From Prevotella sp. (lineage in GTDB: Bacteria; Bacteroidota; Bacteroidia; Bacteroidales; Bacteroidaceae), in NCBI GenBank assembly GCA_017561825.1, contig JAFZBK010000036.1, positions 1 through 64,000 of the forward strand: a stretch of 64,000 nt of DNA, given 5' to 3'. The notes under the pieces were generated by a model. That model ran no database searches, was not told the origin of the DNA, and was given only the letters and a program-made list of their open reading frames with translations. Below are positions 42,194 to 50,643 of this stretch, one piece after another. The translations under genes and the position numbers were made by a program. The first letter of the stretch is position 1; every line of letters begins with the position of its first letter.

Positions 42194-44647
42194 TTATCTT
42201 CTTAACGCAGCAAAGAGGTTATCAAGCTGGTTCGTATCAGTAATTAACACTTCACGTGGCTTGCTTCCCATGGCTTCACCCACGATGCCAGCCTCCTGTA
42301 ACTGGTCCATCAGACGACCGGCGCGGTTGTAACCGATAGAGAACCGGCGTTGGATCATACTGGTGGAACCCTGCTGGGTGAGCACAATATGACGGGCGGC
42401 CTCCTCGAACAACGGGTCAAGACTATGTACATCCACCTTACCGTCAGGACCTACCGCACCACCTTCATCGGTTGTTGGCTCGGGCAGTTCCAGTGGCTCC
42501 AGCGGACCAGGTTGGTCGGCCACGTATCTATTGATACGCTCTACTTCCGGCGTATCCACAAAGGCACACTGCACACGGATGGGTTCACCACCGTTCTTGT
42601 AGAGCATGTCACCTCGTCCGATCAACTGGTTGGAACCGGTCTGGTCGAGAATCGTCATGGAGTCGATGCGCTGGGCGGTACGGAAGGCGATACGACCTGG
42701 GAAGTTGGTCTTGATGGTACCCGTGATGATCTTTGTGGTAGGACGCTGGGTGGCAATCACCATGTGGATACCCACGGCGCGGGCCAACTGGGCAATACGG
42801 GCAATAGGCAACTCAATCTCCTTGCCGGCTGTCATGATCAGATCACCATACTCATCGATAATCACCACAATATAGGGCATGTAACTATGACCGTCGGTCA
42901 TGCGCAGCTTATGCTCGATGAACTTCTTGTTATACTCCTTGATGTTTCGTGTTCCTGCCATCTTCAGGAGATCATAGCGGTGATCCATCAGCTTACACAG
43001 GGAGTTCAGAGTCTTGATCACCTTGGTAACATCCGTGATGATGGCTTCCTCTTCCTCATTATCCGTTGGAATCTGTGCCATGAAGTGGTTTACAATAGGC
43101 GTATAGATACTGAACTCAACCTTCTTCGGGTCGATAAGCACGAACTTCAGTTCGTTGGGATGCTTCTTATAGAGCAGGGAAGTGATGATGGCATTCAAGC
43201 CAACCGACTTACCTTGTCCTGTAGCACCGGCAACAAGCAGATGGGGAATCTTCGCCAGATCCACCATGAACACATCATTGGTAATGGTCTTACCCAATGC
43301 GATAGGCAGATCCATGGTGGTTTCGAGGAATCGCTTTGAATTCAGGATACTCTCCATGGAGACAATCTGCGGCTTGGCGTTAGGTACCTCAATACCAATC
43401 GTTCCCTTTCCAGGGATAGGTGCGATGATACGGATGCCCAAGGCCGAAAGACTCAAGGCAATATCATCCTCGAGGTTACGGATCTTTGAGATGCGCACAC
43501 CCTCAGCAGGAGTGATCTCATATAGGGTGATGGTAGGACCGACAGTTGCATGGATGGAGCGAATCTGTACGCCGAAGCTGTTCAGCACCTCCACGATACG
43601 GTTCATGTTCCGTTGCTGCTCATCCTTATCGATGGTCGGCTTATCACTATCTTCATATTTCTTCAGTAAGTCGAGGGTAGGGAACTTGTATTTCAGCCAC
43701 GGCTCACGGGGATTGATGGGCGTGCTTAAATCCACTTCGGAAGTCACTACCTTGCTGTCAGCCTTCTCCTCAGCGCCAGCCACCTCCACGTCAATGTCGA
43801 TGCCATCGGTAAGTTGACCTTCCACCGGATTCTTTACGTGCTGGGCAGTAGCAGGAACCTCCATGATGATATCGGGTTCTTTCTCTGTAACAAGTGGCTC
43901 TTCCGGTTCATCGTAGGTCATCACCGGCTCGTATGCACCTTCTGCCTTACCGTCTTTCACTGCAGAACCATCTTCACGTTTCTGGTCGTTGGTGATAACA
44001 AACTGTACCTTACTGCGGATATATCCAATGGGATTCAGCATCTTGCGGATCACCGTGATGGTTTCCGTGGTGAGATATGTCAGGAACAGAATAGCAATCA
44101 ATCCGAGCACTGCCGTAAGACCAGGTGAGCCGATGATGTTCTCTAAAAACTGACAGCAGAACATACCATGGTCGCCACCGGGATTGAATACCTGATCACC
44201 CATGATCGGTGTCAGGAACTTTGCGAAGGTCACGGAGCACCATATCATCAGAATAACCAGACAAAGGAACCATTTCAGAAGGTTGATGTTGTTATAGGCG
44301 TGCATCAGTCGGAGACCTATCAACGCCATCAGCACAGGGATGATAAAGGCCGAAAGACCAAAGCAGCGGGAGATAAAGAAGTAGGAGATAAGTGCTCCTA
44401 TCGATCCACAACTGTTCTGATACTCCTGATGGGTGTTCAGCAGTTCACCGGGACGCCTATCAAGCAACAGACTCTGGTCGGCCTGTCCTGTAGAGAAATA
44501 CGAGATGAAGGCGATGATGACATACACCGCCAACAACAACAGGATGAACCCGAAGATGAAATTGAATATATCATTCTGGAATATATTGCCAAAGCCGATA
44601 GCCTCTGAAAAGTTCTTGGCAGTTTTTGTTCGTTTTTTCTTTGCCAT
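42194..44647 (-). CDS. ftsK: DNA translocase FtsK/SpoIIIE
   Basis: 817 residues from the ATG at 44647. Four or five N-terminal membrane helices (about 20-205), then a short acidic linker (about 225-320). The motor domain has ITLYEITPAEGVRISKI, Walker A GATGQGKSVGLNA near residue 473, Walker B IVVIIDEYGDLIM, and ATQRPTTKIITGTIKTNFPGR. The C-terminal gamma winged helix (TSMIQRRFSIGYNRAGRLMDQL) reads KOPS-like DNA. It pumps the terminus region through the closing septum. Promoter -7 box TACTTTTG lies at 44680-44673; the TTTG at 44706-44703 has a slightly long 22-bp spacer. Confidence 0.96.
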   Translation of the reverse strand: MAKKKRTKTAKNFSEAIGFGNIFQNDIFNFIFGFILLLLAVYVIIAFISYFSTGQADQSLLLDRRPGELLNTHQEYQNSCGSIGALISYFFISRCFGLSAFIIPVLMALIGLRLMHAYNNINLLKWFLCLVILMIWCSVTFAKFLTPIMGDQVFNPGGDHGMFCCQFLENIIGSPGLTAVLGLIAILFLTYLTTETITVIRKMLNPIGYIRSKVQFVITNDQKREDGSAVKDGKAEGAYEPVMTYDEPEEPLVTEKEPDIIMEVPATAQHVKNPVEGQLTDGIDIDVEVAGAEEKADSKVVTSEVDLSTPINPREPWLKYKFPTLDLLKKYEDSDKPTIDKDEQQRNMNRIVEVLNSFGVQIRSIHATVGPTITLYEITPAEGVRISKIRNLEDDIALSLSALGIRIIAPIPGKGTIGIEVPNAKPQIVSMESILNSKRFLETTMDLPIALGKTITNDVFMVDLAKIPHLLVAGATGQGKSVGLNAIITSLLYKKHPNELKFVLIDPKKVEFSIYTPIVNHFMAQIPTDNEEEEAIITDVTKVIKTLNSLCKLMDHRYDLLKMAGTRNIKEYNKKFIEHKLRMTDGHSYMPYIVVIIDEYGDLIMTAGKEIELPIARIAQLARAVGIHMVIATQRPTTKIITGTIKTNFPGRIAFRTAQRIDSMTILDQTGSNQLIGRGDMLYKNGGEPIRVQCAFVDTPEVERINRYVADQPGPLEPLELPEPTTDEGGAVGPDGKVDVHSLDPLFEEAARHIVLTQQGSTSMIQRRFSIGYNRAGRLMDQLQEAGIVGEAMGSKPREVLITDTNQLDNLFAALRR

Positions 44648-44751
44648 TCTCTCAGTAATTGTTATTATTGTGCAAAAGTAATTGAATTTTGCCACATTTC
44701 GCCAAAAAATCGCATTTTTTTTCTAATTTTGCACCTTGTTATCAGTTTAGG

Positions 44752-45417
44752 ATGAAAAAAATACTTGTCAACAAGTTCGATAAGAGCGAAATCAATCGAT
44801 TGCCGGTCGTTCAGTTCGAGGGAAGAATCGTTGTCGTTCTCTCTCCAGGAGAGACAGAAAGGGCCGTGGATTACCTGCTTTCACAGAAGATTCTCGGCGT
44901 GGATACCGAGACCCGTCCGTGCTTTAAGAAAGGTGCACAGTATCCTGTTTCATTGTTACAAGTGGCAACCCATGACTGCTGTTTCCTATTCCGCTTGAAC
45001 TATACAGGACTAACACCTGCACTGATCCGTTTCTTGGAGGATACAACAGTTCCGAAGATCGGTCTTTCGTGGCATGATGATATCCTTTCCCTGAAGAAAA
45101 GAGGGGAGTTCACACCTGGTAAGTTCATCGACCTGCAGGAACTGGTTGGACAGATTGGGGTAGAGGATAGGAGTCTGCAGAAGCTCTATGCGAACTTCTT
45201 TCATCAGAAGATCCTGAAGCGACAGCAGTTGAGCAACTGGGACCGCGATATCCTCGACGATAAACAGAAGGTGTATGCCGCTACGGATGCCTGGGCTTGC
45301 ATCATGCTCTATGAGGAACTGATGCGATTGGAGATGACTCATGATTATGAATTAGAGATAATAGATAATGGAATACAAGAGAATATACCTCAAACGGGGC
45401 AAGGAGGAGAGTCTTAA
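44752..45417 (+). CDS. DEDDy 3'-5' exonuclease (RNase D-like)
   Basis: 221 residues from the ATG at 44752. DEDD residues: LGVDTETRP (D and E), IGLSWHDDILSL, and Y..TDAWACIML for the last Tyr/Asp pair (YAATDAW). No HRDC domain follows, so it is shorter than E. coli RNase D; it could act on RNA or DNA ends. It begins a tight three-gene unit with the rlmI-like gene (50-bp overlap) and tilS, all tRNA or rRNA processing enzymes, which favours an RNA substrate. -7 box TAATTTTG at 44724-44731. Confidence 0.87.
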   Translation: MKKILVNKFDKSEINRLPVVQFEGRIVVVLSPGETERAVDYLLSQKILGVDTETRPCFKKGAQYPVSLLQVATHDCCFLFRLNYTGLTPALIRFLEDTTVPKIGLSWHDDILSLKKRGEFTPGKFIDLQELVGQIGVEDRSLQKLYANFFHQKILKRQQLSNWDRDILDDKQKVYAATDAWACIMLYEELMRLEMTHDYELEIIDNGIQENIPQTGQGGES

Positions 45418-46552
45418 GCGCTTCCATCCCTGGGTGTTTTCGGGTGCCATCCATCATGCTGACAGTGGCATTACCGAAGGAGAAACGGTTAGGGTGATAG
45501 GTGCTGATGATGCCTTCCTCGCCGTTGGTCATTACCAGGTAGGGACGATTGCCGTCAGAGTATTGTCATTCCGCGATGTGGAGATTGATGATGAATTCTG
45601 GTACAGTCGACTCAAGGCGGCTTATGATATGCGACTCCTTGTCGGTATTGCCGGAAATCCATCCAATAATACCTATCGACTGGTGCATGGCGAAGGCGAT
45701 AACCTGCCAGGATTGGTGATTGATTGCTACGGAGATACTGCTGTGATGCAGGCGCATTCTGTGGGTATCCATCAGAACAGGAAGGTGATTGCTGAGGCGT
45801 TGGTCAAGGTGATGGAGGGCACAATCAAGAATGTGTTCTATAAGAGTGAGACCACCTTGCCTTATAAGGCGGAACTCGGTCAGGAGAATGGTTTCATCAT
45901 CGGTGGCTCGAACGATAATACAGCGATGGAGAACGGCTTGCTGTTCCATGTGGATTGGCTGCGTGGACAGAAGACGGGCTTCTTTGTTGATCAGCGCGAG
46001 AACCGTTCGTTACTGGAACGATATGCCAAGGATCGCCGTGTACTGAATATGTTCTGCTACACTGGGGGATTCTCTTTCTATGCCATGCGCGGTGGGGCTC
46101 AACTGGTTCATTCCGTGGATAGCAGTGCCAAAGCTATTGAACTGACAAACGCCAATGTGGAGCTGAACTTCCCCGGTGATGCGCGTCATCAGGCTTTCTG
46201 CGACGATGCGTTCAAGTTCCTTGATGCTGCTGGAGATACATATGACCTGATCATTCTCGACCCGCCTGCTTTTGCCAAGCACCGCGGTGCCCTGCATAAT
46301 GCGTTGAAGGGTTATACTCGATTGAACGTGAAGGCTTTCCAACGCATCCGTCATGGCGGTATCCTCTTTACGTTCAGTTGCTCACAGGTGGTGACAAAGG
46401 ATCAGTTCCGTCAGGCGGTATTCACGGCAGCAGCCATGAGCGGTCGTAAGGTGCGGATCCTGCATCAGCTGCATCAACCTGCTGATCATCCCATCAATAT
46501 CTATCATCCGGAAGGGGAGTATCTGAAAGGACTTGTTTTGTATGTAGAGTAG
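45368..46552 (+). CDS. rlmI: Class I rRNA methyltransferase (RlmI-like, PUA domain)
   Basis: 394 residues. An N-terminal PUA-type RNA-binding domain (HPWVFSGAIHHADSGITEGE) is followed by a Rossmann methyltransferase with DQRENRSLLERY, VLNMFCYTGGFSFYAM (SAM site) and LDPPAFAKHR, then FTFSCSQVV with the catalytic Cys. RlmI makes m5C1962 in E. coli 23S rRNA. The exact site in this organism is inferred. The start overlaps the exonuclease gene by 50 bp in another frame. Confidence 0.9.
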   Translation: MEYKRIYLKRGKEESLKRFHPWVFSGAIHHADSGITEGETVRVIGADDAFLAVGHYQVGTIAVRVLSFRDVEIDDEFWYSRLKAAYDMRLLVGIAGNPSNNTYRLVHGEGDNLPGLVIDCYGDTAVMQAHSVGIHQNRKVIAEALVKVMEGTIKNVFYKSETTLPYKAELGQENGFIIGGSNDNTAMENGLLFHVDWLRGQKTGFFVDQRENRSLLERYAKDRRVLNMFCYTGGFSFYAMRGGAQLVHSVDSSAKAIELTNANVELNFPGDARHQAFCDDAFKFLDAAGDTYDLIILDPPAFAKHRGALHNALKGYTRLNVKAFQRIRHGGILFTFSCSQVVTKDQFRQAVFTAAAMSGRKVRILHQLHQPADHPINIYHPEGEYLKGLVLYVE

Positions 46553-47914
46553 ATGGTTGAAAGGGTATCAAAATATATTCTGCAACACCATCTGATGGAG
46601 ATGGATAAGAAGTACCTTGTGGCTTTGTCAGGAGGTGCTGACAGTGTTTGTCTTCTCTTGATACTCAAACAATTAGGATATTCCATTGAAGCAGTTCATT
46701 GCAACTTCCATCTTCGTGGCGAAGAGTCAGATCGTGATGAACAGTTTTGTGTTTCCTTCTGCGAAAAACAACAGGTTCCTCTTCACCTTATCCATTTCGA
46801 TACGCGTGAATACGCAGCCTTGCATCATCTGAGTATCGAGATGGCAGCCCGTGAACTTCGTTATCATTATTTTGCTTCTTTATGTCGGGATCTTCAGACC
46901 GATGGTGTATGTGTGGCTCATCATCAGGATGATTCTGTTGAGACAGTGCTCATGAACCTGATTCGGGGTACTGGAGTTCACGGATTGACGGGTATTGCAC
47001 CACTGTCCATTCTGGCATCGGATCTGAAGGTTATCCGTCCTCTGCTTTGCATGACGCGTGATGAGATTGAGCAGTTCCTGCAAGATATCGGTCAGGATTA
47101 TGTGACAGACAGTACCAACCTGCAGGCTGATATGGCCGTGCGGAACAAAATCCGGATGGAGGTGATTCCGCTTCTTGAGCAGATCAACCCGTCGGTGAAG
47201 GAGTGCATCTCCCTCTCTGCTCATCATATCCAGGAGGCAGCGAAAGTGTTTGATGCTGCCATGAAAACGCATGTTGCCAAAGTGATGACCGACAACCGTA
47301 TCTCAATCAAGATGTTGAAGACATTGCCGTCACCGGAGTACACCTTATATACTATCTTAAAAGACTACGGTTTCTCCTCTTTGCAGATAGAGCAGATCAG
47401 TCAAAGACTCGATGCTGAAGCGGGAACCGTATTCAGCTCTGCCACCCATGAACTGCTTGTCGATCGTGAAGAACTGATCATCGAACCGTTGTTTGTACCG
47501 GCAAAGCCCATGCGGATTCCTGAACCAGGAACCTATCTTTATCCATGTGCATCCAACGGAACACATCATGATGAGGATTCCTCAATCCGTTTCCGATTCT
47601 CATTGACAAAGATGAACATGGGTGATATCCCTCACGACAAGCATACGGCATGCTTGGATGCTGCTACGGTTTCTTTCCCGCTGACCATCCGTCCTGTACA
47701 GCAAGGCGATCGTTTTCAGCCGTTTGGCATGAAGGGAAGTAAGCTTGTTTCCGATTATCTCACCGATAGAAAGTGTTCCTTATTTGACAAACGTCGTCAA
47801 TTGGTAGTCACTGATTCTACCAACTGTATTGTCTGGTTGGTGAACCAAAGACCCAATGATTGTTGTCGTGTTACGGAGTTAACAAAAGAGGTATTGCTAA
47901 TAACCATTTCCTAG
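46553..47914 (+). CDS. tilS: tRNA(Ile)-lysidine synthase
   Basis: Converts C34 of tRNA-Ile(CAU) to lysidine so that it reads AUA; essential. 453 residues. PP-loop SGGADSVCLL (26-35), HCNFHLRGEESDRDEQF, VAHHQDDSVETVLMNLIRGTG; the C-terminal TilS_C region has RPVQQGDRFQPFGMKGSKLV. The start codon directly follows the rlmI stop. The 3' end runs into an inverted repeat shared with the convergent thrC. Confidence 0.95.
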   Translation: MVERVSKYILQHHLMEMDKKYLVALSGGADSVCLLLILKQLGYSIEAVHCNFHLRGEESDRDEQFCVSFCEKQQVPLHLIHFDTREYAALHHLSIEMAARELRYHYFASLCRDLQTDGVCVAHHQDDSVETVLMNLIRGTGVHGLTGIAPLSILASDLKVIRPLLCMTRDEIEQFLQDIGQDYVTDSTNLQADMAVRNKIRMEVIPLLEQINPSVKECISLSAHHIQEAAKVFDAAMKTHVAKVMTDNRISIKMLKTLPSPEYTLYTILKDYGFSSLQIEQISQRLDAEAGTVFSSATHELLVDREELIIEPLFVPAKPMRIPEPGTYLYPCASNGTHHDEDSSIRFRFSLTKMNMGDIPHDKHTACLDAATVSFPLTIRPVQQGDRFQPFGMKGSKLVSDYLTDRKCSLFDKRRQLVVTDSTNCIVWLVNQRPNDCCRVTELTKEVLLITIS

Positions 47915-47945
47915 AAGGCTGATAACGGGTCGTAATCAGCCTTCT
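47913..47945. terminator. Bidirectional hairpin between tilS and thrC
   Basis: A perfect 11-bp stem AGAAGGCTGAT (47913-47923) with ATCAGCCTTCT (47935-47945). No strong T tract follows on either strand. It overlaps the tilS stop codon. Confidence 0.55.
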
Positions 47946-47989
47946 AAGAGGTCGTAATCAGCCTTCTAACGGGTAGTTATCAGCCTTCC
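47924..47989. repeat. Three tandem 22-bp units at the 3' end of thrC
   Basis: Units 47924-47945, 47946-47967 and 47968-47989 share the core TAATCAGCCTTCT (TTATCAGCCTTCC in the third). The third unit contains the thrC stop codon and last codons. The downstream end of tilS carries the same motif inverted. Confidence 0.85.
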
Positions 47990-49338
47990 AGCAAATCGCT
48001 AGTAGTCTGCTGAAGGAGGAATGACTTAAAATCATCAAATTCCTTCGTCATTGGTATGCTTTTCTTCTCACCTTGCATGAACGCAGCAAGACGATCAGGG
48101 ATCTCCACATCAATGCCGAGGATGTCATCCACCTTCTCCTTGAACTTGGCAGGATGGGCAGTCTCACAGAATACACCCATCTCACCTTCCTGCAGTCCAT
48201 CAACAAGAGCCTGATAGCCACAAGCACCATGAGGATCGAGGATATAGCCTGTCTCCTTGTAGCACTGGCGCATAGTCTCCTTGATCTGTTCATCATTGTA
48301 GGTAGCTCCGCTGATGAGCGAGGTGATGGCAGCATGAGTTTCCTCGGGTGACAGCTCTCCATTCTTTGAATAGAGGTTGAGGATGCGGGCGAAGTTGGAA
48401 GGATCACCTACATCCATTGCATTGGCGAGAGTCTGGATGGAAGCCATTGGCGTGTACTGACCGGTCTGCAGATAGTTATAGAACACGTCATTGGCATTGT
48501 TGGCGGCAATGAATCGTTTGACGGGCAGTCCCATCTGATGACCGAAGAGGGCAGAGCAGATGTTTCCGAAGTTACCGCTGGGAACACACATCACGAGGTT
48601 ATCCTTCTTTCCAAGTGCCTTCATTCTGGCATAAGCATTGAAATAATAGAAGGCCTGGGGGAGGAAACGGGCCACGTTGATACTGTTCGCGGAGGTCAGC
48701 ATCATATGGTTGTTCAGTTCCTCATCCATAAAGGCACTCTTGACCAATGCCTGACAGTCGTCGAAGACACCATCCACCTCAATGGCGGTGATGTTCTTAC
48801 CCAAGGTAGTGAACTGACATTCCTGAATAGGACTCACCTTTCCCTTGGGATAGAGCACATATACATGAATACCTTCTACGCCGAGGAAGCCATTGGCTAC
48901 GGCAGAACCCGTATCACCACTGGTGGCTACGAGGACGTTGATTTCTCTAGAACTAGTAGCACTAGTGTTACTAGTAAAATATCTCAGCAGTCGTGCCATA
49001 AACCGCGCACCCACATCCTTGAAGGCGAGGGTAGGACCATGGAACAACTCCAATGAATAGATAGTATCTGTCACCTTCACTACAGGACAGTCGAACGGCA
49101 GTGTATCATAAACCAGTTCCTGCAGGGCATCATAGTCAACATCCTCTCCGAAGAAGGCACTTGCCACATTGTAGGCGATATCGCGGAACGACATCTCCTG
49201 AATATGGTCGAAGAACTCCTTCGGCAACTGATGGATCTTTTCCGGCATATACAGACCGCGGTCCTCTGCCAGACCTTTCACTACTGCCTTCTGTAAATCG
49301 GCGATGGGGGCTTTCCCGTTGGTACTATAGTATTGCAT
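47980..49338 (-). CDS. thrC: Threonine synthase
   Basis: PLP enzyme converting O-phosphohomoserine to threonine. 452 residues. N-terminal MQYYSTNGKAPIADLQKAVV, PLP-binding Lys107 in GPTLAFKDVG, LVATSGDTGSAVANGF and VPSGNFGNICSALFG. Residues 122-130 are TSNTSATSS, encoded by three in-frame 9-bp units each containing ACTAGT (48952-48978), in a loop just before the conserved NVLVATSGDTG. Last gene of the thrA-apgM-thrC unit, 33 bp after the ApgM-like gene. Confidence 0.96.
   Translation of the reverse strand: MQYYSTNGKAPIADLQKAVVKGLAEDRGLYMPEKIHQLPKEFFDHIQEMSFRDIAYNVASAFFGEDVDYDALQELVYDTLPFDCPVVKVTDTIYSLELFHGPTLAFKDVGARFMARLLRYFTSNTSATSSREINVLVATSGDTGSAVANGFLGVEGIHVYVLYPKGKVSPIQECQFTTLGKNITAIEVDGVFDDCQALVKSAFMDEELNNHMMLTSANSINVARFLPQAFYYFNAYARMKALGKKDNLVMCVPSGNFGNICSALFGHQMGLPVKRFIAANNANDVFYNYLQTGQYTPMASIQTLANAMDVGDPSNFARILNLYSKNGELSPEETHAAITSLISGATYNDEQIKETMRQCYKETGYILDPHGACGYQALVDGLQEGEMGVFCETAHPAKFKEKVDDILGIDVEIPDRLAAFMQGEKKSIPMTKEFDDFKSFLLQQTTSDLLEG
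48952..48978. repeat. In-frame 9-bp micro-repeat in thrC
   Basis: ACTAGT occurs at 48952, 48961 and 48970, an exact 9-bp period that adds Thr-Ser-Asn/Ala triplets to ThrC. Confidence 0.8.
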
Positions 49339-49371
49339 CTTAATTGATAATTGACAATTGAAAATTGATAA

Positions 49372-50637
49372 TTATGATATGCTCATGAGGGTTTGCATGA
49401 ACTCGTTGAGCTTGAGAAGACCGTATGAGCCAGAGACACAGGATACTTCATCGTATTGCTGTACGCTATCAGGCTCAATACCTTTGTGCCAAATCAAGAA
49501 GGGAACAGGCTGTCCTACATGGATACGCATCTCCACTGGTGTGAGATGATCAGGCAAAACGGCAATACATACAGGCTCGTTCCATGTGTTCACCTCTTTA
49601 TATATGGGGGCGATGAGTCGCTGGTCGAGATACTCAATGGTCTTGAGCTTCAGTTCCAGGTCACCATCATGTCCAGCCTCATCGCTGGCTTCTACATGAA
49701 CGAATACGAAGTCATCGTTTTTAAGAGCCTCGATGGCAGCCTGAGCCTTTCCCTCATAGTTCGTGTCAGCCAGTCCTGTAGCCCCTTCCACCTCAACAAT
49801 CTTCAGTCCTGCATAATGACCGATACCTCTTATCAAATCAACAGCAGAGATTACTGTTCCTGATTTTACCTGCGGATACTGTTGCATCAGCGTTTCCATG
49901 GAAGGACGATAGCCACCGCTCCAAGGCCAGATGCTGTTCGCCTGGCGCTCTCCACGCTTGGCTCTTTCCACATTGAAGGGATGTTGCGCAAGCAATTCTT
50001 GTGATTTGAGGATGAGTTCGTTGATGAGATCAGCCGTTTGTTGAGGGGATAGTCTATCCGGATTATCCGGAGTTTCTGGAGTTTCCGGTTTTACTAGCAG
50101 CGGCTTCCACTCCTCATTGGGATGATCATGGGGTGGGGCACAGTTGATGTGCTTGTTGCCTCCTTTGATCACTAACAGATGACGGTATTGGATACCCGTA
50201 ATAAATTTCACCCGCTCACCCCCTTCTCGCTCATTGATGGGCTTAGCCAGTTGTTCATTCAGGTACTTGATGAGTACGTCACCATCCTTCGTTTCCAGAT
50301 TACCACCGTTATGCGTGATAATCTTCCCGTCCTCCAAGGTGATGATGTTACAGCGGATGGCAAAGTCATCATCGGCCATCTCGTAACCGATAGATGCTGT
50401 TTCCAACGGACCGCGTCCTTCATACACCTTATTCAGGTCATAGCCTAAGATGGCCGTGTTGGCTACTTCACTTCCCGGAGGAAAACCTTCGGGTACAGTC
50501 ACCAACCGTCCGCAGCGACCTTCCTTAGCCAGCAGGTCCATCATGGGTTTCTTAGCAAATTGCAAGAGCGTCTTTCCTCCAAGTCTTTCAACAGGGAGGT
50601 CAGCCATTCCGTCACCCAATATGATGATTGTCTTCAT
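49372..50637 (-). CDS. apgM: ApgM-like phosphoglycerate mutase-family protein, probable homoserine kinase of the thr operon
   Basis: 421 residues of the alkaline-phosphatase-superfamily, cofactor-independent phosphoglycerate mutase (archaeal type). MKTIIILGDGMADLPV carries the metal-binding Asp; the catalytic Ser region is GFPPGSEVANTAILGYD; ASDEAGHDGDLELK and VLPDHLTPVEMRIH supply further metal ligands. It lies between thrA (6 bp) and thrC (33 bp), exactly where homoserine kinase is missing. From memory, genetic work in Bacteroides has proposed that this gene type supplies homoserine kinase activity; glycolytic mutase activity is the alternative. A Pro-rich loop (PETPETPDNPD, residues about 183-193) is encoded by 9-bp repeats and is probably surface-exposed. 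Confidence 0.88.
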   Translation of the reverse strand: MKTIIILGDGMADLPVERLGGKTLLQFAKKPMMDLLAKEGRCGRLVTVPEGFPPGSEVANTAILGYDLNKVYEGRGPLETASIGYEMADDDFAIRCNIITLEDGKIITHNGGNLETKDGDVLIKYLNEQLAKPINEREGGERVKFITGIQYRHLLVIKGGNKHINCAPPHDHPNEEWKPLLVKPETPETPDNPDRLSPQQTADLINELILKSQELLAQHPFNVERAKRGERQANSIWPWSGGYRPSMETLMQQYPQVKSGTVISAVDLIRGIGHYAGLKIVEVEGATGLADTNYEGKAQAAIEALKNDDFVFVHVEASDEAGHDGDLELKLKTIEYLDQRLIAPIYKEVNTWNEPVCIAVLPDHLTPVEMRIHVGQPVPFLIWHKGIEPDSVQQYDEVSCVSGSYGLLKLNEFMQTLMSIS

Positions 50638-50643
50638 AAGACA

